From an uncultured Lachnospiraceae bacterium (GTDB lineage Bacteria; Bacillota; Clostridia; Lachnospirales; Lachnospiraceae): 16,244 nt of DNA. A model generated the notes under the pieces. That model searched no databases. It was not told where the DNA came from and was given only the letters and a program-made list of their open reading frames with translations. Location of the stretch: NCBI GenBank assembly GCA_902496125.1, contig CABUZU010000035.1, positions 1 to 16,244 of the forward strand, read 5' to 3'. Each line of letters begins with the position of its first letter. The first letter of the stretch is position 1. Positions 6,400-14,388 of the stretch are shown in pieces. The position numbers and the translations under genes were made by a program.

Positions 6400-7401
6400 T
6401 TACTTTACTGTAAAGCGATATTTTGTTACAGAATGATACTTTTCACCTGCTTTTAGAATCGGTGAAGGGAAGTTTTCATGATGAACACTGTCAGGAAAAT
6501 ACTGAGTTTCAAAGCAGATAGCACTGTGTTTTGTATATTCGCCGCCACGTCCAGTCTGCGATAATCCATTTCCGGTGTAAACTTGAATACCTGGTAAATC
6601 AGTAAAGACCTCCATAACTCTTCCATTCTCTTCATCCGAATAGGTTGCTACTAATTGAAGCTTGCCTTGATTTTTTAACACCCAGTTATGGTCATAATCT
6701 TCGCCAATTACATGTTCTGTTCTAAAATCAAATCTTGTTCCTTCTACGCTAACAATCTCTCCTGTTGGAATGGATTCCTCATCAAAAGGAGTATATTCAT
6801 CGGCATCAATCCACATTTTATGGTTTTCAATTGTTCCATTTCCATCGCCTGAAAGATTGAAATAAGAATGGTTTGTCATATTTACAATCGTATCTGCATC
6901 AGAAATAGCATCATAAGTAATTTCTACACTGTTATCATCTGTCAATGTATAGGTGACACAAACCTCTAAATTACCTGGATAGCCCTGGTCCATATGAGGG
7001 CTTTTTAATACAAAACAAACCTCATTTGAATTATCATCAATTGGCTTTACCTGCCACATTCTCTTATCATAATAATCTAAACCACTATGTAGGTTATTGC
7101 AACTATTATTCGCCTCTAATAAATATTCTTTCTTATTGATGACTAAACTTGCTCCTGCAATACGATTTGCATTTCTACCGATTGTACCGCCTAAATGGCT
7201 ACTCTCTGTTTCATATCCTAATGCGTCGTTACAGCCTAAAACCACATCTTCTACATTTCCATTTTTATCTGGAACCTTAACAGATACTAATACAGCACCA
7301 AAATCGGTAACAGATAACGAACAACTTTCATTTGTAATGGTATATAAATGAGTTTCTTCTCCTGATTTTGTCTTTCCAAATTCGCTAGTTACAATGCTCA
7401 T
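6400..7401 (-). CDS. galM: Aldose 1-epimerase (galactose mutarotase)
   Basis: GalM interconverts alpha and beta anomers of galactose, glucose and related aldoses. The 333-residue length is normal. Visible are GRNANRIAGA (76-85), NNLHSG with His105, NMTNHSYFNLSG with the catalytic acid His178, DYDHNWVL (235-242), and CFETQYFPDSVHHENFPSP with the catalytic base Glu298. The ATG has GGAGG at 6 bases. It follows asd by 15 bases and ends at the 6359-6389 terminator, so the two are probably one transcript, although no pathway link is evident. No other Leloir genes are in the window. Confidence 0.95.
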   Translation of the reverse strand: MSIVTSEFGKTKSGEETHLYTITNESCSLSVTDFGAVLVSVKVPDKNGNVEDVVLGCNDALGYETESSHLGGTIGRNANRIAGASLVINKKEYLLEANNSCNNLHSGLDYYDKRMWQVKPIDDNSNEVCFVLKSPHMDQGYPGNLEVCVTYTLTDDNSVEITYDAISDADTIVNMTNHSYFNLSGDGNGTIENHKMWIDADEYTPFDEESIPTGEIVSVEGTRFDFRTEHVIGEDYDHNWVLKNQGKLQLVATYSDEENGRVMEVFTDLPGIQVYTGNGLSQTGRGGEYTKHSAICFETQYFPDSVHHENFPSPILKAGEKYHSVTKYRFTVK

Positions 7402-7416
7402 TCTCTTCCTCCACTA

Positions 7417-8502
7417 CTATTTTGCAGTAATATATTTCTGTGCAGTTAAAAGTTCAGCAATTAAAACAGCTCCACCTGCTGCACCTCTTAATGTATTATG
7501 AGATAAACCTACAAATTTATAATCAAATAAAGTATCTTCTCTTAAACGACCAATGCAGATTCCCATACCGTTTTCATAATTTCTATCAAGAGCAACCTGT
7601 GGACGATTGTCTTCTTCAAAATATTTGATAAACTGTTTTGGAGCACTTGGAAGTTCTAATTCTTGTGGAAGTCCCTTAAAGGAAGCCCAACGTTCTAACA
7701 TTTGTTCCTTCGTAGGTTTTTTCTTAAAGTTTACAAATACAGCAGCTGTATGTCCATTTGTTACTGGAACACGGATACACTGGCAGGTAATTAATGGAGC
7801 CTGTGCTTTTACAATTTTACCATCTTCAATATGACCCCAAATTCTAAGAGGCTCTTGTTCACTCTTTTCCTCCTCTCCACCAATATAAGGAATTACATTA
7901 TCAATCATTTCTGGCCAATCTTTAAAGGTTTTACCTGCACCAGAAATTGCCTGATAAGTTGTAGCTACAACCTGAGTAGGCTCAAATTCTAATAATGCAT
8001 GAAGTGCTGGAGTGTAACTTTGAATAGAACAATTTGGTTTTACTACGATAAAACCTCTCTTAGTTCCTAAACGTTTCTTCTGGTCAGCAATTACAGCTAA
8101 ATGCTGTGGATTTAATTCAGGTACTACCATTGGTACATCTGGAGTCCAACGATGTGCACTGTTATTAGAAACTACAGGTGTCTCAGTCTTTGCATAAGCT
8201 TCTTCAATTGCTTTGATTTCATCTTTAGACATATCTACAGCACTAAATACAAAGTCTACTTCGCTTGATACTGCTTCTACTTCATTTACATTCTTAACCA
8301 CTAATTTCTTTACTGCTTCTGGCATTGGAGTATCCATCTTCCAACGTCCACCTACTGCTTCTTCATAAGTCTTACCAGCTGAACGAGGACTTGCTGCTAC
8401 TACCTTTACCTCAAACCAAGGGTGATTTTCTAATAAACTAATAAATCTTTGACCAACCATTCCTGTTGCTCCAAGAATACCTACTTTTAACTTTCCACTC
8501 AT
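7417..8502 (-). CDS. asd: Aspartate-semialdehyde dehydrogenase
   Basis: Reduces beta-aspartyl phosphate to aspartate semialdehyde with NADPH, the branch-point step toward lysine/diaminopimelate, threonine and methionine. The 361-residue protein shows the NADP-binding GILGATGMVGQRF (8-20), the catalytic cysteine in KPNCSIQSYTPAL (Cys158), SGAGKTFKDWPEMI, and the catalytic histidine in RVPVTNGHTA (His251). The PNCSIQ active-site context and length suggest the archaeal/fungal-type branch rather than the classical E. coli type. AAAGGAG lies about 10 bases before the ATG. First gene of asd-galM. The leader of about 65 bases shows no riboswitch-sized structure. Confidence 0.96.
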   Translation of the reverse strand: MSGKLKVGILGATGMVGQRFISLLENHPWFEVKVVAASPRSAGKTYEEAVGGRWKMDTPMPEAVKKLVVKNVNEVEAVSSEVDFVFSAVDMSKDEIKAIEEAYAKTETPVVSNNSAHRWTPDVPMVVPELNPQHLAVIADQKKRLGTKRGFIVVKPNCSIQSYTPALHALLEFEPTQVVATTYQAISGAGKTFKDWPEMIDNVIPYIGGEEEKSEQEPLRIWGHIEDGKIVKAQAPLITCQCIRVPVTNGHTAAVFVNFKKKPTKEQMLERWASFKGLPQELELPSAPKQFIKYFEEDNRPQVALDRNYENGMGICIGRLREDTLFDYKFVGLSHNTLRGAAGGAVLIAELLTAQKYITAK

Positions 8503-8575
8503 CTTATTTTCTCTCCTTTGTTTTTTCTAGTAAAACATCTATCTCCTGTTGACGGACATTTTGAAACTGATATGT

Positions 8576-8604
8576 ATCATAGACCATTTTGAAAAAAAAA
8601 TCAA
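8576..8604 (-). promoter_or_regulatory. Promoter of asd-galM
   Basis: The -35 TTGATT (8604-8599), 17-base spacer rich in T, and -10 TATGAT (8581-8576). The 5-bp inverted repeat TGATA-N2-TATCA (8568-8579) overlaps the -10 and the probable start point and could be a small operator, but it is short enough to be chance. Confidence 0.72.
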
Positions 8605-8644
8605 TACCCTTTTTCAAAATTATCATAATATTCTTAAAAATCGC

Positions 8645-8673
8645 TTGTAAGTTTAGTAAACAAGCTTTATAAT
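8645..8673 (+). promoter_or_regulatory. Promoter of rsmD and the coiled-coil gene
   Basis: The -35 TTGTAA (8645-8650), 17-base spacer and perfect -10 TATAAT (8668-8673). The spacer contains the palindrome GTTTAGTAAAC (8651-8661). The predicted start is close to 8680-8681. Confidence 0.78.
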
Positions 8674-8709
8674 TAAGGTTATGAAACTAAAGAACTTTAG
8701 GAGGACTAT

Positions 8710-9270
8710 ATGAGAGTAATAGCTGGCAGTGCGAAACGCTTGCCTTTAAAATCACCAAAAGGTATGGATACTCGCCCTACGCAAGACCGTATCAAGGAAA
8801 CTCTTTTTAATATGATTCAAAATGATATTTTCGGATGTACTTTTCTAGATTTATTCGCCGGCAGTGGCGGAATTGGAATTGAAGCTTTAAGCCGTGGTGC
8901 AAAAGAAGCTTATTTTATTGAAAAATCGAAAGCGGTGTGCTCTGTAATATCAGAAAACTTGCAATTTACTCATTTGCAAGAACATGCAATGCTTATGAAT
9001 CAAGATGTATTCTCTGGACTTTCTAGGCTTATTACAATGCCGATTACTTTTGATATTATTTTTATGGATCCACCATATAATCAAAAATTAGAATATAAAG
9101 TTTTAGATATGATAAAAGATTCTTCTCTTATTTCTGATGATACATTAATCATTGTAGAAGCATCACTAGAGACTGATTTTTCTTATCTAACAGATATGGG
9201 ATACGAAATGATAAAAGAGAAAAATTATAAAACAAATAAGCATTTATTTATACGAAAGCTTAGTCACTAA
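8710..9270 (+). CDS. rsmD: 16S rRNA (guanine(966)-N2)-methyltransferase RsmD
   Basis: SAM-dependent methyltransferase that modifies G966 of 16S rRNA in the 30S subunit. The 186-residue protein starts MRVIAGSAKRLPLKSPKG. It has TRPTQDRIKETLFNM (21-35), the SAM-binding motif I DLFAGSGGIGIEAL (47-60) and the catalytic motif IV DPPY (120-123), all diagnostic. AGGAGG lies 5 bases before the ATG. In many Firmicutes rsmD is followed by coaD; here it is followed after 15 bases by a coiled-coil gene instead. A 10-codon open frame (8681-8713) overlaps the start. Confidence 0.96.
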   Translation: MRVIAGSAKRLPLKSPKGMDTRPTQDRIKETLFNMIQNDIFGCTFLDLFAGSGGIGIEALSRGAKEAYFIEKSKAVCSVISENLQFTHLQEHAMLMNQDVFSGLSRLITMPITFDIIFMDPPYNQKLEYKVLDMIKDSSLISDDTLIIVEASLETDFSYLTDMGYEMIKEKNYKTNKHLFIRKLSH

Positions 9271-9285
9271 GGGGGATATTAATTT

Positions 9286-9828
9286 ATGAATCGAATTGAA
9301 GAAATCTTAAATGAATTAGAAGATTATTTAGATAGTTGCAAAGTACAGGCATTTTCTAAGAATATTATTGCTGATAGAAATTATTTAAATGAATTGATTG
9401 GCGATTTGCGTATGGAAATTCCTGATGATTTAGACCGATGCAAACAAATTATTGATAGACAAGAGGCAATTCTTGCCGATGCGAATGCCAAAGCTCAAAA
9501 GATTTTAAATAATGCGACAATTCAAAATAATCAGATGATTAATGAAAATGAAATTGTAAAACAAGCCAAAGAAGAAGCAAAACAAATTGTTGCACAAGCA
9601 CAAGAACAAGCAAAACAAATTCAAGATTACGCAGAAAATCAAGCAGATGCAATGAGAGATCATATTATGTCTTATTCTGATAATTTATTAGAACAAGTGC
9701 AAACGCTAATTGGCAATCACGTTGATACTTTCCAAGAAAATTATGCAAACTTTATTTATGGATTACAGGATGCTTATGATGCATTTGATAATGCAAGAGA
9801 ACAGCTACAAGAAAGTGACGATGAATAA
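9286..9828 (+). CDS. Conserved soluble coiled-coil protein of unknown function
   Basis: A 180-residue protein with no membrane segment or signal peptide. Residues 1-58 are mostly charged helix (MNRIEEILNELEDYLDSC, then NYLNELIGDLRMEIPDDLDRC). Residues 59-127 form a long Ala/Gln/Lys-rich helix with regular spacing (AKEEAKQIVAQAQEQAKQI), and the end is acidic (QESDDE). The central helix resembles ATP synthase subunit b, V-ATPase subunit H/E or DivIVA-type stalks in composition, which is why such proteins are often loosely labelled ATPase; no nucleotide-binding motif is present. It is cotranscribed with rsmD and ends at the 9830-9855 terminator. A scaffold or cell-division/envelope role is only a guess. 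Confidence 0.85.
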   Translation: MNRIEEILNELEDYLDSCKVQAFSKNIIADRNYLNELIGDLRMEIPDDLDRCKQIIDRQEAILADANAKAQKILNNATIQNNQMINENEIVKQAKEEAKQIVAQAQEQAKQIQDYAENQADAMRDHIMSYSDNLLEQVQTLIGNHVDTFQENYANFIYGLQDAYDAFDNAREQLQESDDE

Positions 9829-9829
9829 A

Positions 9830-9855
9830 ATAAGGGGAGACAGCTCTCCCCTTAT
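9830..9855. terminator. Bidirectional terminator between convergent operons
   Basis: ATAAGGGGAGA pairs perfectly with TCTCCCCTTAT (11 bp) around the loop CAGC. It directly follows the coiled-coil gene on the plus strand and lies just after the cysteine-rich gene on the minus strand. The T-rich tail is better on the minus strand (TTATTTTATT) than on the plus strand. Confidence 0.85.
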
Positions 9856-9859
9856 GTAA

Positions 9860-10138
9860 TTACTTATTTCTCTTTAATGCTTCTTTACTAAATGAATACA
9901 TATTTTTCTTCAAAAATTCTATGATAATATCATAGTTTTCTGGTTTATGTGGGAAGTTACATCCCATACAGTCTTTGATTATTTTTCCCTTTACTTCAAT
10001 AAAATGTGGATGACCTGGACAGTGTTCCATTGCATTTAATGGGCAATAACAAAATAAACAGTTAAAGTCTTCTACTCCTTCGTGACAAGGATAGTATTTA
10101 CAGGCTGTGTTTGCAAAAAAGCTTGAATTATTCTCCAT
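9860..10138 (-). CDS. Cysteine-rich small domain protein (putative zinc-binding)
   Basis: A 92-residue protein with eight cysteines at 13, 18, 27, 30, 32, 40, 57 and 60, plus several histidines, in the pattern CxYYPCHxGV, FNCLFCYCPL, CPGHP and DCMGCNFPHKPENYD. I recognise this as the cysteine-rich small domain family, presumed metal-binding and of unknown function; in other genomes it is sometimes associated with cobalamin-type metabolism. Nothing here indicates that pathway. AGGAGG lies 5 bases before the ATG. It follows recG by 11 bases and is the last gene of the asp23-fakA-recG operon. Confidence 0.85.
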   Translation of the reverse strand: MENNSSFFANTACKYYPCHEGVEDFNCLFCYCPLNAMEHCPGHPHFIEVKGKIIKDCMGCNFPHKPENYDIIIEFLKKNMYSFSKEALKRNK

Positions 10139-10149
10139 GATTTCCTCCT

Positions 10150-12144
10150 TTATAAAATGATATTCATATCTGAAGATATCTTAATTTTACCAACCATGAT
10201 CTGTGCTGCTTCTTTCGCATCTTTTAATACATTGGCATCGGTATAGATATCTCCTAAATTAAAAACTAATTCTCCACTTTGACGAATTCCATAGAAATCT
10301 CCTGGACCTCTTTGTTTTAGGTCTTCTGAAGCAATAAAGAATCCATCATTTGAGTTAACTAAAGTATTTAACCTCTGTTTACTGACTTTCGTATCGGAAT
10401 GATTAATAAAAATGCAATACGATTGATGTCTTCCTCTACCTACTCGTCCACGAAGCTGATGAAGCTGTGACAAACCAAATCGCTCTGCATTTTCAATAAC
10501 AATAACCGTGGCATTGGGCACATTGACTCCCACTTCTATAACAGTAGTAGAAATTAATACATCAATTTCTTTATTGGCAAAACGCTGCATTATTTCATCT
10601 TTTTCTTTTGCCTTCATCTTGCCATGTAAGATTCCAAGTGTATATTTTTCTTGATAATAATGATTTAATTTCTCATAGTATTCGATTACATTCTCTGCTT
10701 CTAAATTTTCACTTTCTTCAACCATTGCACAAATAATGTAAGCTTGACGTCCTTTTTTTACCTGTCCCTCTACAAAATTCCAAGCTTTATTCGTTTCTTG
10801 TATTCCAATTGCACAATTTTTAATTGGCAAACGATAAGCCGGCATTTCATCGACTACAGAAATATCTAAGTCGCCATATAAAATTAAAGCTAGAGTTCTT
10901 GGAATTGGCGTTGCACTCATCACCATTACATGAGGTAGGTCTTTTGATTTCTTTGAGAAGCTTTCTCGTTGTCGAACGCCAAAACGATGTTGTTCATCGG
11001 TAATAACAAGTGCTAACTTATCATAACTTACCTTTTCTTGAATTAATGCATGAGTTCCGATAATGAATTGAACTTGATTATTCTCAATACGTTCATAAGC
11101 TAGACGTTTTTCTTTTGCTGTCATGCTTCCAATTAACAATTCAACCTGATAAGACAAATGATTCTCTTTTAATAAAGTTACAAGTCCTTCATAATGCTGC
11201 CTTGCAAGAACTTCTGTCGGTGCCATTAAGGCACTCTGATAGCCGCAATCTGCAACACATAACATGGATAAAAAGGCTAAAATTGTCTTACCACATCCAA
11301 CATCACCCTGTACTAGACGATTCATGATATAACTTCCACTCATATCGGCTAAAATTTCTTTTAACGTTCTCTGTTGTGCATTAGTTAGCTCATAAGATAA
11401 ACCCTCTATTACTTTTTTCGCTGATTCTTGTTTCTTTATCATATAGTTATTTTCAACCTTCTTACTATTTTTCTTAAGTTCTTCAACTGAGAGTAAAAAG
11501 ATAAAAAATTCATCGAAAACCAATCGTCTTCTAGCAATTCGTAAACAATCTTTATTTTCTGGAAAATGTATCGTCTGATACGCTTCACTTTTTGTAATTA
11601 AATGATACTTTTTTCGAAGATTTTCGGGTAAAAAATCATAAATTTCTTCTTCATCATTTAAACAATTTGCAATCATATTTCGAAGCAGCTTTGTTGCAAC
11701 TCCTGTTTTAGGGTAAATTGGTAAAAGTGTCTGCTTTAATTTATCATAATCTTCTGGAATATAAAGAACCGGCTGTATCAGATACAACCGGTTTCCTTTC
11801 TTAGTTACCCTACCTCTTAGAACATATCTATAATTTAAATAAATGCTCTTCTTTAAATAAGGCATATGATACCATAATACGGAAATTTTCCCAGTATCAT
11901 CATAAAATTCACCCGAAAGTGCCTGAAGATTCTTAATCGTTACTAGGGGCTTATTAAAATAGCCTGAAATTGCATAAATTCCCCCTTCTTTTACCTGCAA
12001 AATCTCCTCTGGTGCTTCTAGTTCATCATAAGAAGTTGGATAAAATCTAATCAAATCTTCTTTTGTGTATATTCCGTATTTTTCCATTTTTTGGGCCGTC
12101 TGTGCGCCAACACCCTTTAAGGTAGTTAATAAATCTTTTAACAT
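10150..12144 (-). CDS. recG: ATP-dependent DNA helicase RecG
   Basis: RecG remodels stalled replication forks and branch-migrates Holliday junctions. The 664-residue protein has the N-terminal wedge/OB region (about 55-130, FYDDTGKISVLWYHMPYLKK), Walker A GDVGCGKT (280-287), the DEQH box (383-386), MSATPIPRTLAL (409-420), QLRGRVGRG (563-571) and the RecG-specific TRG region (GFFIASEDLKQRGPGDFYGI, 601-620). It starts one base after the fakA stop (TAAGATG) with no Shine-Dalgarno sequence in the preceding 30 bases, so expression probably depends on translational coupling to fakA. It is slightly shorter than the E. coli enzyme but complete. Confidence 0.97.
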   Translation of the reverse strand: MLKDLLTTLKGVGAQTAQKMEKYGIYTKEDLIRFYPTSYDELEAPEEILQVKEGGIYAISGYFNKPLVTIKNLQALSGEFYDDTGKISVLWYHMPYLKKSIYLNYRYVLRGRVTKKGNRLYLIQPVLYIPEDYDKLKQTLLPIYPKTGVATKLLRNMIANCLNDEEEIYDFLPENLRKKYHLITKSEAYQTIHFPENKDCLRIARRRLVFDEFFIFLLSVEELKKNSKKVENNYMIKKQESAKKVIEGLSYELTNAQQRTLKEILADMSGSYIMNRLVQGDVGCGKTILAFLSMLCVADCGYQSALMAPTEVLARQHYEGLVTLLKENHLSYQVELLIGSMTAKEKRLAYERIENNQVQFIIGTHALIQEKVSYDKLALVITDEQHRFGVRQRESFSKKSKDLPHVMVMSATPIPRTLALILYGDLDISVVDEMPAYRLPIKNCAIGIQETNKAWNFVEGQVKKGRQAYIICAMVEESENLEAENVIEYYEKLNHYYQEKYTLGILHGKMKAKEKDEIMQRFANKEIDVLISTTVIEVGVNVPNATVIVIENAERFGLSQLHQLRGRVGRGRHQSYCIFINHSDTKVSKQRLNTLVNSNDGFFIASEDLKQRGPGDFYGIRQSGELVFNLGDIYTDANVLKDAKEAAQIMVGKIKISSDMNIIL

Positions 12145-12145
12145 C

Positions 12146-13828
12146 TTATTCTACAGATAATAGATAATAGTAAACAGGCTGTCCACCTTCATACATTTCG
12201 ATTTCGCAATCGCCAAATTTTTCTTCTACTGCTTCTTTTAATTCATTCGCAGTCTCTTCACTAATACCATCACCATAGTAAATACTAATTAATTCAGAGT
12301 CTTCATCTACCATATGGTCTAATAGTTCTAGTGTTGTTTCATTTAATTCCTTACCAACTGCTGCAATTGAATGGTCATCAATGCCCATAATATCGCCTTC
12401 ATGGATTTCTTTACCATCAATTGAGGTATTACGAACCGCATAAGTTACCTGACCAGTCTTTACATTTTGCATTTCTTCTTTCATTGTCTCTTCATTTTCT
12501 TCTGGTGAAGCGTCAGGAGAGAAATTAAGAACTGCAGTAATTCCCTGTGGAATGGATTTTGAAGGGATTACAACAATCTTCTTATCTTCGGTAAGACTTG
12601 CTGCCTGTTCTGCTGCTAAAATAATATTTTTATTATTTGGTAAAATGAAAATTGTATCTGCATTGACTCTATCAATTGCTTCTAACATATCTTCTGTACT
12701 AGGATTCATCGTCTGACCACCTGAAATTAAGTAGTCTACATGTAATTCTTTAAAGATTTCATCAATACCAGCACCAATAGATACAGAAATAAATCCATAA
12801 GGTACCCTAGGAGTTTCCTTCTTCTTAGCATCTGCTTCTAATTGTTCTTTTGCTACTTTTTCGGCATCTTTGATTAATTTTTCTTGATGCTCTTCTCTCA
12901 TGTTATCAATCTTCATCTTAGAAAGCGAACCAAATGAAAGACCTTTTTGAATTGCAAGACCTGGATCATTGGTATGTACGTGTATCTTAACGATTTCATC
13001 ATCTGATACTAATACCAATGAATCACCAATGGATAATAAATAATTCTTAAAAGCTTCTTCTTCTTTTTCACCAAATGGTTTTTCTAAGTTTACAATAAAT
13101 TCTGTACAATAACCAAACTTAATATCTGCTGTTGAAATTTCTGCTTGATTTGCTGAAATCTTAGCTAAATCTGGTTTAGTCTTTGGAACATCTAAATCAA
13201 TCTCTAATGGTTTACCAATTAAAGCACTATAACAACCTTCTAAGACAACCATAAGACCTTGTCCACCAGAATCGACTACACCAGCTTCTTTTAATACTGG
13301 TAACATCTCAGGGGTCTTTTGTAGAGTTGCATTTCCTTCATCTAACACCTTACGGAAAATATCCATACGATCTAAATCTTGAACCGCTAATTCACTTGCC
13401 TTATCAGCCATAGCCTTAGCTACCGTAAGAATTGTTCCTTCCTTTGGCTTCATAACAGCCTTATAAGCTGTTTCGATTGCTTTATTAAACGCTTCTGCAA
13501 AGACTTCATTCGTAATCTTTTCTTCTGATTTAATTCTTTTACAGAATCCTCTAAATAACTGAGATAAAATAACACCAGAGTTACCTCTAGCACCGCGTAG
13601 TGAACCAGAAGAAATTGCCTTTGCAACTTTCTCCATTGTTGGGGATTCTACGCTTTGAACTTCTTTTGCTGCCGACATAATTGTCAAAGTCATATTGGTA
13701 CCTGTATCTCCATCGGGGACAGGAAATACATTTAATTCGTTAATCCATTCTTTATTTAATTCTAGATTTTTTGCCCCTGACAAAAACATCTTCTTTAAAA
13801 CGACAGCATCAACACCGACTGTTGCCAC
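12146..13828 (-). CDS. fakA: Fatty acid kinase catalytic subunit FakA / YloV (DAK2 domain; GTG start)
   Basis: FakA uses ATP to phosphorylate fatty acids held by FakB proteins, feeding exogenous fatty acids into phospholipid synthesis at the membrane. The N-terminal DhaL/DAK2 kinase domain shows NVFPVPDGDTGTNM (33-46; Mg-ATP aspartates) and GARGNSGVILSQLF (79-92). The C-terminal half has the DegV-like fold (GYCTEFIVNL, then IHVHTNDPG and FISVSIGAGIDEIFKEL). I use the GTG at 13828-13826 because AAGGAGG (13843-13837) stands 8 bases before it. The frame could extend to an ATG at 13849, but that would put the ribosome binding site inside the gene. The resulting 560 residues fit the family. Synteny with B. 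subtilis yloU-yloV-recG supports the call; no fakB is in the window. Confidence 0.93.
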   Translation of the reverse strand: MATVGVDAVVLKKMFLSGAKNLELNKEWINELNVFPVPDGDTGTNMTLTIMSAAKEVQSVESPTMEKVAKAISSGSLRGARGNSGVILSQLFRGFCKRIKSEEKITNEVFAEAFNKAIETAYKAVMKPKEGTILTVAKAMADKASELAVQDLDRMDIFRKVLDEGNATLQKTPEMLPVLKEAGVVDSGGQGLMVVLEGCYSALIGKPLEIDLDVPKTKPDLAKISANQAEISTADIKFGYCTEFIVNLEKPFGEKEEEAFKNYLLSIGDSLVLVSDDEIVKIHVHTNDPGLAIQKGLSFGSLSKMKIDNMREEHQEKLIKDAEKVAKEQLEADAKKKETPRVPYGFISVSIGAGIDEIFKELHVDYLISGGQTMNPSTEDMLEAIDRVNADTIFILPNNKNIILAAEQAASLTEDKKIVVIPSKSIPQGITAVLNFSPDASPEENEETMKEEMQNVKTGQVTYAVRNTSIDGKEIHEGDIMGIDDHSIAAVGKELNETTLELLDHMVDEDSELISIYYGDGISEETANELKEAVEEKFGDCEIEMYEGGQPVYYYLLSVE

Positions 13829-13841
13829 AATAAATTCCTCC

Positions 13842-14198
13842 TTAATCAATTACACGTACACTTTCAACATATACATTTATTTTTGATATCTGTGCACCAG
13901 TAAATTGCTCTACTTTATATTTTACTGTTTCAATTAAATTATCACATACTGTACAAATGCTTACTCCGTAAATAACAATAATGTGAAAATCAATCTGAAC
14001 CTTATTATCTTCTACTGTAACTGTAATGCCGCGAGTAAGACTTTCTTTCTTTAATAACTTTACTAAACCGTCTTTCATACTGACAGCACCCATACCTACA
14101 ACACCAAAGCATTCAACCGCAACACTTCCTGCATATTTAGCAATTACTTCTGTATCAATTGCGATTTCGCCATATTTATTGTTTATACGACACTTCAT
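13842..14198 (-). CDS. yloU: Asp23/Gls24 family protein YloU
   Basis: A 118-residue Asp23/Gls24 family envelope-stress-type protein (KYGEIAIDTEVIAKYAGSVA, then ECFGVVGM and FHIIVIYGVSI). In B. subtilis yloU sits between rpmB and yloV, exactly as here; the biochemical function is unknown. I start at the ATG 14198-14196, which has GGAGGA at 7 bases. An in-frame ATG at 14225 would add nine residues, with the ribosome binding site lying inside them. Its stop overlaps the Shine-Dalgarno sequence of fakA. First gene of the asp23-fakA-recG-cysteine-rich operon. Confidence 0.92.
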   Translation of the reverse strand: MKCRINNKYGEIAIDTEVIAKYAGSVAVECFGVVGMGAVSMKDGLVKLLKKESLTRGITVTVEDNKVQIDFHIIVIYGVSICTVCDNLIETVKYKVEQFTGAQISKINVYVESVRVID

Positions 14199-14234
14199 AC
14201 ATATTCCTCCATTTATTTTATGCATTCATTTTTT

Positions 14235-14263
14235 ATTATACCCTATTTTAGCAAAAAATCCAA
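14235..14263 (-). promoter_or_regulatory. Promoter of asp23-fakA-recG
   Basis: A perfect -10 TATAAT (14240-14235) with a 17-base spacer from a weak -35 TTGGAT (14263-14258). It leads to a leader of about 30 bases before the chosen ATG. It is back to back with the rpmB promoter, with about 36 bases between the two -35 elements. Confidence 0.7.
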
Positions 14264-14299
14264 TAAAAAATAAAATTTCTTTATATTTAAAAATTTTGC

Positions 14300-14328
14300 T
14301 TGCATTTTATCAAAATATCTGCTATTAT
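14300..14328 (+). promoter_or_regulatory. Promoter of rpmB
   Basis: The -35 TTGCAT (14300-14305), 17-base spacer and -10 TATTAT (14323-14328), preceded by TGC, an extended -10. The leader of about 50 bases carries AAAGGAGG, 7 bases before the rpmB ATG. Confidence 0.78.
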
Positions 14329-14388
14329 ATTCTCGTTGTGGACTTGTACACTATAAGTTCAATGATAGAATGAAAAGGAGGTGCAGTC

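Noticed and set aside
8503..8570. Lysine riboswitch or T-box in the asd leader
   Set aside because: The leader after the predicted promoter is only about 65 bases and has no conserved core or terminator-like stem.
13829..13849. Longer start for fakA at the ATG 13849
   Set aside because: It would bury AAGGAGG inside the gene. The GTG at 13828 is correctly spaced and gives the usual N-terminus.
14199..14225. Longer start for the Asp23 protein at the ATG 14225
   Set aside because: The GGAGGA ribosome binding site lies inside this extension, and the family N-terminus fits the ATG at 14198.
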